Shown one piece after another: positions 54,545 to 63,464 of a stretch of 64,000 nucleotides of DNA; position 1 is the stretch's first letter, and every line of letters starts with the position of its first letter. Source of the stretch: Singulisphaera sp. GP187 (GTDB taxonomy: Bacteria > Planctomycetota > Planctomycetia > Isosphaerales > Isosphaeraceae); the NCBI RefSeq assembly GCF_900129635.1, contig NZ_FSRB01000001.1, positions 2,519,501 to 2,583,500 of the forward strand, read 5' to 3'. Made by a program: the position numbers and the translations under genes. The notes under the pieces are model-generated. The model was not told where the DNA came from and made no database searches. It was given only the letters and a program-made list of their open reading frames with translations.

Positions 54545-55199
54545 GTTTCGACGAAAACTCCCTGCGGTCTTCTTCCGATACAAGGGGCACTGAAGGACAG
54601 TCGCCTTCGATTGAGTGCATCGACAGGAACGTTCACTATAGCCAAGCCCGACTCTCTCGCAACCGGAGGGATCCAATTCGCGGAGAGAGTCGAACCCCAT
54701 CGTGATGGAACTTCGGAGGGGTGCCTGGTTGAACCCGCGCCGCAAGATGCAGCGTGGCCTGGCGTGCCGAAATCGTGGGAGGAACCGTGCCGGACGAATG
54801 TTGGACTAAGATGTCTAATGCTCCCCAGCAGACTGCTCATCGGATGAATCAAGGCCATCGCAATTGATCAGATGAGACGCCCGCGGGCACTCTCGTTGCT
54901 GTTGTGTGCGGTCAGTGATTCAACACTCTCGGGGCTCCCATTCGAGACTGGTGTCTGGCGAAGCGGAACGACTCCGTCCTCCGTCCTCCGCCCTCCGTCC
55001 TCGAATGGTCCGTCGCCATCAACTATTGCTTGCGCTCTGCCTACTTAGGAGTCGTTGATTTGACTCCGGTAGCCGCGTCTCGCTCCCAGCTCATAAGTCA
55101 GCTTGGGACGGTGATGCGCCATGGAAGGGGGGCGTTCACTATCGAATTGCGGGGCGGCCATAGCCAATGGTTTGGCGGTCGTCTGGGGAGGTTGAATTC
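54545..55199. other. Divergent intergenic region with simple repeat
   Basis: A 655-base gap between kdsB and the secreted protease. A short tandem repeat of about four units of CCTCCGT lies at 54972-55003. No gene is supported; the GGGGAGG at 55185-55191 is the Shine-Dalgarno of the protease gene. Confidence 0.5.
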
Positions 55200-57017
55200 A
55201 TGGGGTGGATCCGCAAGACCCGTCGCCCGGATCGTTGTCAGAATAAGCCTGAGATTGAAACGCTGGAGGGACGGACCCTTTTATCGGCGACTCCTCGGTT
55301 CCACAACGCCCAACACCATCAGCAGCTCCCGCACACTCGCGCATCCCATCTCGCGGCGGCCCACCACCAGCCTTTACGTGGTTCGCAAATTGCAACGCCG
55401 CACACCACCACATCATCACTCAACGACACGTCGATCGCAAACTACGACAGCCTGGTGGGTGCCTCCCAGGCGCGAGCCCAGTTCGGCGTCGATGGGACCG
55501 GGATGACGGTCGCGGTGATCGACTCCGGGGTGAACTACAACCATTCCGCCTTGGGTGGGGGGTTGGGCCCGGGACATAAGGTCGTTGCGGGGTTCGACTT
55601 CTCCAACAACACTTCGGATCCGATGCCCTCGGGTAGCTCGCACGGAACCGCCGTGGCCGGGATCATCGCCTCCAGCGACAAGTCGAATCCGGGCGTCGCC
55701 CCCGGCGCCGATATCGTTGCGCTTCGGGTTTTCGGCACCGACGGCAAGAGCGATTTCAACCGGGTGGGTGATGCGCTTCAGTGGGTGATCGACCACCACA
55801 GCGAATACAACATTACTGCCATCAATATTTCTCTTTCCGACGGCAATAATTACGCACAGAACTGGTTCGCCCATGATGGCGGCGTCGGCCAACGCATTAC
55901 CAGCCTGGTCGGCACGCTCGAAACGCTCAAGATTCCTGTGATCTCGGCGACGGGAAACAGCTTCAGAGGTGCGCAGGGCGAAGGCTTTACCGCCATCATC
56001 CCCGACACCATCAGCGTGACCGCGACCGACTCGTCGGATCAGCTTGTCTCCGATGCTCAGCGCCTGGGCGTTGCCATCGGCGGCGTCGCGGCCACGGATA
56101 TCGCCGCACCGGGCAAGGGGATCGTCGCTCCCACCAATGGCAGCGGCTTCTCCAGCGGCGACGGAACCAGCTTTGCCGCTCCGCAAGTCACCGGCGCAGT
56201 CGTCTTGCTCCAGCAGATTTATGCGAAGCGGTTTAACTCCCTTCCCACCGTCAATCAACTCGAAACCTGGCTCAAGCAGGGTTCCGACCCCGCCTCCGAC
56301 CCCGCAACGGGAATCAGCATCGGCAGACTCGATATTCCCAAGGCCGCCGGTCTCATCCCCTCGCCGCCGGGAAAGCCGAACCTCCAACCCCAAGAGGTAA
56401 CGCCCACTCCGACGCCCACACCCACTCCGACGCCCACACCCACTCCGACGCCCACACCCACTCCGACGCCCACACCCACACCCACTCCGACTCCGACTCC
56501 GACTCCGACGCCCACTCCGACGCCGACGCCCACTCCGACTCCGACGCCCACTCCGACTCCGACTCCGACGCCCACTCCGACGCCGACGCCGACGCCGACG
56601 CCCACTCCGACGCCCACACCCACTCCGACTCCGACGCCCACTCCGACGCCCACACCCACTCCGACTCCGACTCCGACGCCCACTCCGACTCCGACGCCCA
56701 CTCCCGGTACGGGACCAGACCCATCAACAACAAATGGCATCTCGATTTTTATTGATGGGCGGCTCGTGACCAACCAGAGTGCCGACAAGTTGGCGGGCCT
56801 CTTCTCCAATACGTTCGCCAGTGGCACACCGGGCAAAAACACAATCCGACTCTGGGGATCGAACGGGAAAGGCATTCAGCTCGGCGAAACGCGGCCGACG
56901 GGAAAGCTGAAGCAAACCGACTCGACCGAGGCCGTCGCACCTCCGGTTGCGGCTCCCTCCGGACCGCTGCACCATGGTCGTCGAGCGGCGTTTGCCCGTA
57001 GCCGGAAAATCCGTTAG
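55200..57017 (+). CDS. Secreted subtilisin-like (S8) protease with long Thr-Pro linker
   Basis: A 605-residue serine protease. The N-terminus carries the [11 protein letters not shown] motif, which resembles the short Planc_extracel consensus of planctomycete exported proteins. The S8 catalytic residues are visible: Asp in [11 protein letters not shown] (about 108), His in [12 protein letters not shown] (about 147) and Ser in [11 protein letters not shown] (about 323). Residues about 401-502 are 51 Thr-Pro pairs, then a compact C-terminal domain. The linker would be an extended surface tether, an inference from composition. ATG 55200 has GGGGAGG eight bases upstream. Confidence 0.9.
   Translation: MGWIRKTRRPDRCQNKPEIETLEGRTLLSATPRFHNAQHHQQLPHTRASHLAAAHHQPLRGSQIATPHTTTSSLNDTSIANYDSLVGASQARAQFGVDGTGMTVAVIDSGVNYNHSALGGGLGPGHKVVAGFDFSNNTSDPMPSGSSHGTAVAGIIASSDKSNPGVAPGADIVALRVFGTDGKSDFNRVGDALQWVIDHHSEYNITAINISLSDGNNYAQNWFAHDGGVGQRITSLVGTLETLKIPVISATGNSFRGAQGEGFTAIIPDTISVTATDSSDQLVSDAQRLGVAIGGVAATDIAAPGKGIVAPTNGSGFSSGDGTSFAAPQVTGAVVLLQQIYAKRFNSLPTVNQLETWLKQGSDPASDPATGISIGRLDIPKAAGLIPSPPGKPNLQPQEVTPTPTPTPTPTPTPTPTPTPTPTPTPTPTPTPTPTPTPTPTPTPTPTPTPTPTPTPTPTPTPTPTPTPTPTPTPTPTPTPTPTPTPTPTPTPTPTPTPTPTPGTGPDPSTTNGISIFIDGRLVTNQSADKLAGLFSNTFASGTPGKNTIRLWGSNGKGIQLGETRPTGKLKQTDSTEAVAPPVAAPSGPLHHGRRAAFARSRKIR
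56400..56705 (+). repeat. Hexanucleotide tandem repeat encoding 51 Thr-Pro units
   Basis: About 306 bases made of CCNACN-type hexamers, arranged in mixtures such as CCGACGCCCACA and CCGACTCCGACG. Each hexamer keeps the reading frame, so copy-number change would alter linker length without a frameshift. Both strands give open frames, which is why antisense translations there are artefacts. Confidence 0.95.
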
Positions 57018-57131
57018 AATCGGCCGCGAGTGAGTCGTCCGCGATCCGCGGCGCTACGAGCGATCATCGGCCCTGCCCGTCTCGTCCTTCGGGACGCGAC
57101 GGCGGGGCTTTCTCGCATTCAGGAGGTTGGA

Positions 57132-57866
57132 TTGGCCACAAAGACTCAGACCGCCCTGATCACGGGGGCGGGCAGTGGGATCGGTCAGGGAATCGCGTTG
57201 GCGCTGGATCAGATGGGCCTGCGCGTCGCACTGGTCGGCCGTGACCAGGCGAAGCTCGAGCGCACGCGCGATCAGTTGACGCAGAAGGCAGGGCCGGCCC
57301 TGGTCGCCGCCTGCGACGTCGCCGACCGAGCGTCCGTCAATACCGTGGTCGAGGGCGTCTTGAAGGACCTCGGCGCCATTGACGTCTTGGTCTGTAACGC
57401 CGGGACCAACGTCCGCAATCGCTCGCTGGAAGTTCTCGATCCCGCCGATTGGGACCTGATGATCGCCACCAATCTGACCGGGGCCTTCAACCTCGTTCAC
57501 GCCGTGCTCCCCTCGATGAGAGAACGGCGTCAAGGATTGGTGATCCAGGTCGCCTCAATCTCCGGAAAACGAGTCAGCGTCCTGGGTGGAGGAGGCTATT
57601 CCGCCTCCAAGTTCGGTCAGGCCGCGCTTGGAATTAGCATTGGCCGAGAAGAAGGCCCCCGGGGAATCCGCTCGACCGTGATCTACCCCGGCGAAGTCAA
57701 CACCCCGATTCTCGACGGCCGACCCGTCCCCGTCGGTCAAGAGCGGCGCGAGGCCATTCTTCAACCGGCCGACATCGCCGCGGCCGTCCGCTTTCTGGTG
57801 GAGCTCCACCCGCGGGCCCACGTCCCCGAACTGGTGATCACACCGACCGTCGACGACTTCTTTTGA
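57132..57866 (+). CDS. Short-chain dehydrogenase/reductase
   Basis: A 244-residue SDR. The dinucleotide motif is ALITGAGSGIGQGIAL (about residues 7-22), NAGTNVRNRSLE follows, the catalytic Ser is in VIQVASISGKR and the YxxxK is in GGYSASKFGQ (Tyr near 155, Lys near 159). The class fits NAD(P)-dependent oxidoreductases of unknown substrate. The start is the TTG at 57132: a perfect AGGAGG lies at 57121-57126, five bases before. An upstream in-frame GTG at 57030 has no such site. The protease gene ends 114 bases earlier. Confidence 0.9.
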   Translation: MATKTQTALITGAGSGIGQGIALALDQMGLRVALVGRDQAKLERTRDQLTQKAGPALVAACDVADRASVNTVVEGVLKDLGAIDVLVCNAGTNVRNRSLEVLDPADWDLMIATNLTGAFNLVHAVLPSMRERRQGLVIQVASISGKRVSVLGGGGYSASKFGQAALGISIGREEGPRGIRSTVIYPGEVNTPILDGRPVPVGQERREAILQPADIAAAVRFLVELHPRAHVPELVITPTVDDFF

Positions 57867-57900
57867 TCAGGTGTGCGACATCGCCAATTCACAGTCGCAA

Positions 57901-57962
57901 TGGGCACGGCCCACCATCCCGATCTCCTTGTCAAAAAGGAGTGAAGATGGTGGGCCGTGCCC
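57901..57962. repeat. Dispersed palindromic repeat, copy C
   Basis: The core TGGGCACGGCCCACCATC (57901-57918) pairs with GATGGTGGGCCGTGCCC (57946-57962) across the loop CCGATCTCCTTGTCAAAAAG through GAGTGAA, which matches the loop of copy B. The right flank CTACAAGACATGAATTCTCG resembles the arm of copy A. It lies between the SDR gene and the ABC exporter. Confidence 0.85.
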
Positions 57963-58117
57963 GCTCTACAAGACATGAATTCTCGCAGATATTTTGAATC
58001 GCAATAGTATCGCAACAACCCAAGGTTTCTCGTCGCCACTGGCGGGTTCGTCGCAGCCCCAGTGGAACGGCCGTCCCTCCAGGGCTGAAAACTTGAGGGC
58101 CGGGCCGACGATCCACT

Positions 58118-60094
58118 CTAACCGTTCATCTGCCCAGCCTCGATGTCACCGGTTGCGAACTGGTTGAACTCGACGTATTGGAGGTGGCGGTAGAGCTTGC
58201 TCTCGTTCTGGAGTTGTTTGGGCTGACCGACCGACTCGACCCGGCCGTTCTGCAAGATGATGATCTGGTGGCACGACCGGATCGTCGAGAGCCGATGGGG
58301 CAGAATGATCAAGGTCCGGTTCTGGCCGATCCGCGCGATCGTATCATCGATCAAGTGCTTCGTGTCGTCGTCGAGCGGACCACTCGGCTCCTCGATGATC
58401 ACGATGGAGGGGTCGTGGAGATAGGCCCGCGCCAACGCAATCCGGTAGAGTTCGTCAGGTTCGAGGTAGTGACCGAGGGGCCCGATGATGGTGTCGTACC
58501 CATGGGGCAAGTCTTGAATGAAGTTGTGTGCGTGGGCCACCTTGGCGGCTTCGATGATCCGGGGCAGCGCGTAGCTCGGATCGCCCAGACCGATGCACAT
58601 CGCCACCGAGTCGGTGAAGACGAGATCGGCTTGAAGCACGATCGCGACCTGAGCGCGAACCGACTCCAAGGTCACGTCACGTAAATCCTGCCCATCGATC
58701 CGGACCCGACCGACTTGAGGATCGATCAGTCGCGGGATCAGACACGCGAGCGCGAGCTTCGAATCCTCATCCAACCCCATCACCGCGGTCCGGGTGCCTG
58801 CCCGAAATTCGGCGGAGATTCCGTCGAGCAAGACACGCCCGGAGCGACTCTCGAGCGAGACGTTTTCCAGGGTGACCCGATCGCGCATCGGCGGCAGAAA
58901 GTGCGCTCCACCGTGCTGGTGCAGCTCCGTTTTTCGCTCCAGGAACTCGAAGATCCCCTCGGCCGACCGATTCGCCTGGCGGAGGACCCGACGCATCTGG
59001 ATCCACTCGAGCACCGGATGAATCATCGCCGCGAGTGAGACGACCAGAATCAGGGCGGACGCCGGCGCGATCCGTTGTGCGACGACGACATTGTACCCGA
59101 GCAGGCTGATGGCCAGGATGGCCGAAGCGCCATAGAGCAGACCGTTCGCCGGGTTCAGCCTTCCCTCGGTCTTGATCCGCCGCGAGTCCGCGTCACGGTA
59201 GCGTTCGAGGTGCTCGTCAAACCGTTGTTTATCGATATTCTCCATGCCGAAGACGCGCACCAGCCTGAGCAGGCCGAGGTCTTCATGCAAAAGACAGAGC
59301 TGAACGGCGGCGTCACGCATCGCGGCGTCGGAAACGAGGCGTGCATCCTTGTTCACAACTCGCGCTGTGAGCCAGATCAAGCCGCCGAGCGAGGCGAGAA
59401 AGACGGTCAGAATCGGGGAGACGAAGACGGCGAGCCCCAGGAGTCCGAGCGCCAGGACCGGCATCCGAACCGAATGATCGAGCTCGGCGAAGATCGCGTC
59501 ACGGATGTCGTTGACTTCCCGGGTCAGCAAGTTGACGACCGGGCCGATCCCCTCGGTCGGGAGTGAGGACTGACCGAGCCGGTACATCTGTCGGTGAATC
59601 TGGCGGCGCAGGGAAGTGGCGACCTCGCTGGCCGCCTCGGCCAAGACCGATCGTCGATATTGGGCGATCAGGCTGATCGCCAAGAGTAGGCCCGCCGCCA
59701 TCGCCAGCAGACTCGTCAGCGCGCCGACGTTGTTCATCAGGGTGGGAACGTTGCGGATCACCTTGAGGAGCGCTCGGGCTCCTTGGCGGTGCAACGTGTT
59801 CGGGCTTGACCAGTTGGCCGCGACCAGCGGGAAGAGACCACTGTCGTCGAAGACCGTCTGGTCATGGACGACCCCGGTTTCGCGGCTCGTCACCCAGGTG
59901 GGGAACTTGGCCAGGTCGCGGGTGGGCATTTGCGCCACGCCCCGCGAGGCGAGGAGCCCCGCAAGCAAACCGGCCACTCCCAGCAACCCGAGGATCAGCA
60001 ACGAGTGCAAAGCCCCCAGTACGTTGGCGATCGCCAACGTCTTGGGGCGATTCTCGAGGAGCTTTCGAGCGCGAGGATACGCGTCCGGCTGCAT
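58118..60094 (-). CDS. ABC exporter-like protein with degenerate ATPase motifs
   Basis: A 658-residue protein with the MsbA/half-exporter layout: six hydrophobic segments (about residues 30-360) followed by an ATPase-like domain (405-620). The ATPase is degenerate: the Walker A position reads GLDEDSKL (440-447, where GxxGxGKS/T is expected; Lys446 remains), the signature reads LEPDELYR (544-551, instead of LSGGQ), and Walker B reads SIVIIEEPSGPLD (Glu568 replaces Asp). The Q-loop Gln and H-loop LPHRLSTI persist. ATP hydrolysis is therefore doubtful; it may be a regulatory or non-transporting homologue. An ABC-2 permease lies upstream. Confidence 0.85.
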   Translation of the reverse strand: MQPDAYPRARKLLENRPKTLAIANVLGALHSLLILGLLGVAGLLAGLLASRGVAQMPTRDLAKFPTWVTSRETGVVHDQTVFDDSGLFPLVAANWSSPNTLHRQGARALLKVIRNVPTLMNNVGALTSLLAMAAGLLLAISLIAQYRRSVLAEAASEVATSLRRQIHRQMYRLGQSSLPTEGIGPVVNLLTREVNDIRDAIFAELDHSVRMPVLALGLLGLAVFVSPILTVFLASLGGLIWLTARVVNKDARLVSDAAMRDAAVQLCLLHEDLGLLRLVRVFGMENIDKQRFDEHLERYRDADSRRIKTEGRLNPANGLLYGASAILAISLLGYNVVVAQRIAPASALILVVSLAAMIHPVLEWIQMRRVLRQANRSAEGIFEFLERKTELHQHGGAHFLPPMRDRVTLENVSLESRSGRVLLDGISAEFRAGTRTAVMGLDEDSKLALACLIPRLIDPQVGRVRIDGQDLRDVTLESVRAQVAIVLQADLVFTDSVAMCIGLGDPSYALPRIIEAAKVAHAHNFIQDLPHGYDTIIGPLGHYLEPDELYRIALARAYLHDPSIVIIEEPSGPLDDDTKHLIDDTIARIGQNRTLIILPHRLSTIRSCHQIIILQNGRVESVGQPKQLQNESKLYRHLQYVEFNQFATGDIEAGQMNG

Positions 60095-60179
60095 GCGTCA
60101 TGTCCCGTCGACGTGAGAGGAGGGCGGTGTCGGAACTCGGTCTTGGAGAACCCACGTGTCGCCCGGGACCCACGTTGGT

Positions 60180-61001
60180 TCAGGCCAGGTCGCGATCCTC
60201 GAAAAGCAGGAACGCGAGCAGAAGGCATGCTCCACTGTACAACACGCAATAGCCCAGAGCGGGCAGAACGTAACCAACCCAGGGAATCATCACCCCGGTT
60301 GAGATTGCCGGACCGGCGTTGAAGAACTCGAGTGAAGGGAGAATCCAGGCGAAAAGCTGCGCCATGAAGCTGATCAGCTCGTTCACATTGCCGCCGCCCG
60401 TCACATCCACGAGGACCGGCGAAAGGTGACCGAGGAAGAACACGGCGATGCAGACCACCAGGTTGACGAGCATCGGCAAGCGCGTCGAGATCGCCACGCT
60501 CAGACTCGCCAGGACCGTCACTTCAAAGAACCCGAGGGCCAGGCCCGGCAAGACCTGCTTGACCTGATCGAGCTGCTTGGCGGATTCGGCAACACCACCG
60601 GCCGATTCCCTCAGGTCGTAGGCGTATTTGTACCAAACGCCCATCCCGAAGAGCGATCCGAGGATCAGGAACAGGAGCAAGACCCCCATCTCGATTCCCA
60701 AGAACTTGCCGATGATGAATTGCCGGCGATTGATCGGCTTGGAGAGCAGCGTGATCGCCGTCTTCCCGTCGATCTCCTCGGCAACCGTCGAGCTGGCCGT
60801 GAGCAGCGCCAGCAGCAGGCCGGCGAACGAGATCGTGGTCAGCCCGGTATCCTTGTACATCTTGATGTCTTCGCCGAACGTAAAGTACGACACGAAGACC
60901 GAACAGATCAAGGACGATCCGGCGATGAACGTCAGGACGAAGAAGGCCGGTTGCCTGATCGCTTCCTTGGCGGTCGCGAACGCGATGGTGAGAGCTTTCA
61001 T
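60180..61001 (-). CDS. ABC-2-type transporter permease
   Basis: A 273-residue membrane protein with about six segments and a central soluble loop. MKALTIAFATAKEAIRQPAF starts after a frame extension without conserved sequence, hence ATG 61001. VAEEIDGKTAITLLSKPINR is the loop typical of ABC-2 permeases of the YhaP/GldF style. No ATPase with intact motifs lies beside it on this strand within the window, so its partner may be elsewhere or the degenerate exporter may be connected. It precedes that exporter on the minus strand, with an 85-base gap. Confidence 0.85.
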   Translation of the reverse strand: MKALTIAFATAKEAIRQPAFFVLTFIAGSSLICSVFVSYFTFGEDIKMYKDTGLTTISFAGLLLALLTASSTVAEEIDGKTAITLLSKPINRRQFIIGKFLGIEMGVLLLFLILGSLFGMGVWYKYAYDLRESAGGVAESAKQLDQVKQVLPGLALGFFEVTVLASLSVAISTRLPMLVNLVVCIAVFFLGHLSPVLVDVTGGGNVNELISFMAQLFAWILPSLEFFNAGPAISTGVMIPWVGYVLPALGYCVLYSGACLLLAFLLFEDRDLA

Positions 61002-61307
61002 GGAGGCGATAACTCGAAAGATGGAGGAGGCCTTACCCCTAGATTTGGCTCGGCCGAGATTATGAGACCTGAGAATCCCCTGAGTGATCGTATGCGTCCT
61101 GAAATCCCGGCCCCGTCTGACAAACGAATCAGGAATGCTCCCCCGAAAACCGTCGAAACCAAGGAAAAGGAGGCCGCTCGCCTGATCGTCCTCTTGAACC
61201 CTGCCGAAGCCCGAAGCGAACCACAATCCTCGAAGCGATGACTGAGGAGCCCGCTCGAGGCGGCCTTGGAGCCACCTGGATTCGCCAGAGATCAAGAAAC
61301 ACGAGGA
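61002..61307. other. Intergenic region, nothing recognised
   Basis: A 306-base gap between acylphosphatase (minus) and the ABC-2 permease (minus). Frames in it are charged and unconserved. It should hold the permease promoter, which could not be identified. Confidence 0.4.
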
Positions 61308-61586
61308 CTAATACCGGATCTCAAAGCCCTGAAGTTCGGGCTCGCCCACGGGTAGGCTTTCGGTTCGCGCTGCGTGGATCTTGTCTCCGATGGCGTGATG
61401 AATGGAGTCGAGGAGCAACTGAAGTTCGGCCGTCTCCCCTTCGGCGACCAGTTCGACCCGACCATCGTCGAGGTTGCGAACATAGCCCGAGACTTCAAAC
61501 GACTGGGCGAGATGCTGGGTGGTGAACCGAAATCCCACGCCTTGCACCCGGCCCGAGTAATACACTCGGCGACGCTCCAACGGCAT
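61308..61586 (-). CDS. acyP: Acylphosphatase
   Basis: Small cytoplasmic enzyme hydrolysing acyl phosphates such as carbamoyl phosphate and 1,3-bisphosphoglycerate. The 92-residue length is usual. The phosphate-binding loop is GRVQGVGFR (with the catalytic Arg), and VRNLDDGRVELVAEGE carries the conserved Asn. ATG 61586. It stands apart from its neighbours, so no operon is suggested. Confidence 0.95.
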   Translation of the reverse strand: MPLERRRVYYSGRVQGVGFRFTTQHLAQSFEVSGYVRNLDDGRVELVAEGETAELQLLLDSIHHAIGDKIHAARTESLPVGEPELQGFEIRY

Positions 61587-61797
61587 GAGACTCCACTCGC
61601 GAAAGGCCGATCGAAACGACGAACCTCAAGCGGGTCCGTCGCGCTTCAACATTTGTATTCTAGCGGGAGAGAACTGGCGAAGGCAAGCCTGGCAAACCGC
61701 GAGCCTATGAAGCTTGGTCCCGAACGATTCGACAAAGCGGCGCGGTCTTCAGAGCGAAGTCCGCGCCGCCGATTCGAGTGTGGCCTCGGGCCTGCGA

Positions 61798-63147
61798 TCA
61801 AAGACCGTTGAGCTCGATGCGGTCGATCGTTCCACTGGCGGCCTGGATCGAAACCTGCCCGGTACGGGCCGGCCCAATTCCAAGCGCCCGGTACGGTGCG
61901 GCCGGGGAACCGGACGATCCGCCCGCCTTGATGGTGACGTTGGCCAGGGTGAAGGGAAGTCGGTTCTCAACCTTCAAAGTCGTGCTATTCGCTCCCTTGC
62001 GGGCGACCTTGACGGAGACGAACGTGGCGGCCATGGCATGGTCAAGCGCCCGGGCGAGTCCCGGACCGTCGAGAACCGTAACTGTGGAGCCTTCCGTGAA
62101 GCTCGTCTTACCCAAGGGAAGCCACCCTTCCCGCTGCGAAGAACGGCTCACCAACACGCGGCCGCGAGTCTCCCCCGCCTGGCTCGAGGTCAGGGTGACA
62201 TTCAAGAAGAGGGCAGGGACGGCGGCCGTGGGCTCCTCATTGTCGCTGACGACGCACAGCGGCAGGCCCATCAGGTGCAAGCCCTGGAGCGCCTCCTGAA
62301 GACGAGCCGCCTCGGTCGCGAGTTCACCCTCACCCTGAACCCGGATGAACAGACGCGACTCGGCGAGATAACTTGGCTCGATCACGTCGGACTCACCCGA
62401 TGCGTCGATCGCTTCGACGAACCGCGCGGCCAGTGCCACTTCGTGCCCGTTGATCACCTTGCTCGCCTGGGCGCGCATCAACTCGAACGGAACGTCATTG
62501 CATACGCGCCACATGGCGGCTTGGGCCACACCCTGGCTGGTGCCAAGGGTCGCGAGGCTTCGCAGAGCCTTGCGAACCCGAGCGTCGCCTGTGTACTCGT
62601 TGACGTCCATCAGCTCGAACCGGTCACGACCGGTCGGCGTCGGCATGCCGAAATTCAGGCAGACCGCCGGGAGCGTCAGGTCGATCGTCTTTCCCGCGGG
62701 AACGGTGACGGTGCTCGTCTGCGCGTCGGTCGGAGCGACCGGAATCGAATGGAGACCGGCATCGCTGCCGACCGCGCCACGGAACTGGCCGAATCCCCCG
62801 GGCTGATTGGTCGGAGTTCCCAGGCCCATGCTCTGGAACCCACCGCCACCGCCGCCCCGCTGACCCGTGGCACTCGCGGCCACCAAGCCTGGAGGAAGCA
62901 CCACGTTCAATCGCTTGGCAGAGGTATTGCGGATCGCAAATCGGACCCGATCCTGACCTTGTCCGCGAACCTCGAGTTCAATATCGCCAGCCTGCCGCGC
63001 ATCAAGCACGCGAACCGTCTCGGTGACGGTTCCGGCCGCGGGCGACGGCTCTTCCGGCTCGGCGAACGCCGAACCTGCGAAGATCAAACAGGTCGAGAGG
63101 CCCGCGGCCGACCAGGCCCGGGCCAGGCAAAGGTGTCGCCACAACAT
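61798..63147 (-). CDS. Secreted protein of unknown function
   Basis: A 449-residue protein with a signal peptide (CLARAWSAAGLSTCLIFAGS then AFAEPEEP). The mature part has a Gly-rich loop (GQRGGGGGGFQSMG, about residue 96) and beta-rich segments such as STVTVPAGKTIDLTLPA and RRVRFAIRNTSAKR-like stretches (as VRFAIRNTSAKRLNVV). A C-terminal portion contains LFLNVTLTSSQAGETRGRVL. No family is recognised. ATG 63147 with GGAAAGG-like purines upstream. It lies near the end of the window, 317 bases after the partial gene. Confidence 0.75.
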   Translation of the reverse strand: MLWRHLCLARAWSAAGLSTCLIFAGSAFAEPEEPSPAAGTVTETVRVLDARQAGDIELEVRGQGQDRVRFAIRNTSAKRLNVVLPPGLVAASATGQRGGGGGGFQSMGLGTPTNQPGGFGQFRGAVGSDAGLHSIPVAPTDAQTSTVTVPAGKTIDLTLPAVCLNFGMPTPTGRDRFELMDVNEYTGDARVRKALRSLATLGTSQGVAQAAMWRVCNDVPFELMRAQASKVINGHEVALAARFVEAIDASGESDVIEPSYLAESRLFIRVQGEGELATEAARLQEALQGLHLMGLPLCVVSDNEEPTAAVPALFLNVTLTSSQAGETRGRVLVSRSSQREGWLPLGKTSFTEGSTVTVLDGPGLARALDHAMAATFVSVKVARKGANSTTLKVENRLPFTLANVTIKAGGSSGSPAAPYRALGIGPARTGQVSIQAASGTIDRIELNGL

Positions 63148-63464
63148 CGCGTTGGACCTTTCTGGACGGGGCCGCTGCTGGAGGACCCGTTCAAAGATCG
63201 CCCTCCCTGGCCCGAATTATTCACCAGTGTATTCCCAAACTGACCCGTCCCAACCGTGAGGCTCCAAGGACGTTGGACGTCCGACGACCCCGGTTTATTC
63301 GAACGGGTCTCCCCTTATTCTTCGGCAACTCGACCATTCGCCATCGGTCGATTTCGGGAAACGCAATCAACCAGGGGTTCTGATGTCCCTCAAATAACGG
63401 TCATGCCAACGACGACCGGTCCCACGTAACGACGCAAGCCCCCCTCCCCTTGCGATCCTCCGGG
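63148..63464. other. Intergenic region, nothing recognised
   Basis: A 317-base gap between two minus-strand genes. Contains no supportable gene, promoter or terminator. Confidence 0.4.

Noticed and set aside
56255..56875. Minus-strand Gly-Val repeat protein, or a CRISPR array, at the tandem repeat
   Set aside because: The hexamer repeat encodes Thr-Pro in the sense frame of the protease. There is no spacer pattern, so it is neither CRISPR nor a separate gene.
61714..63243. A 509-residue plus-strand open frame
   Set aside because: Antisense to the secreted protein at 61798-63147, which has a plausible signal peptide.
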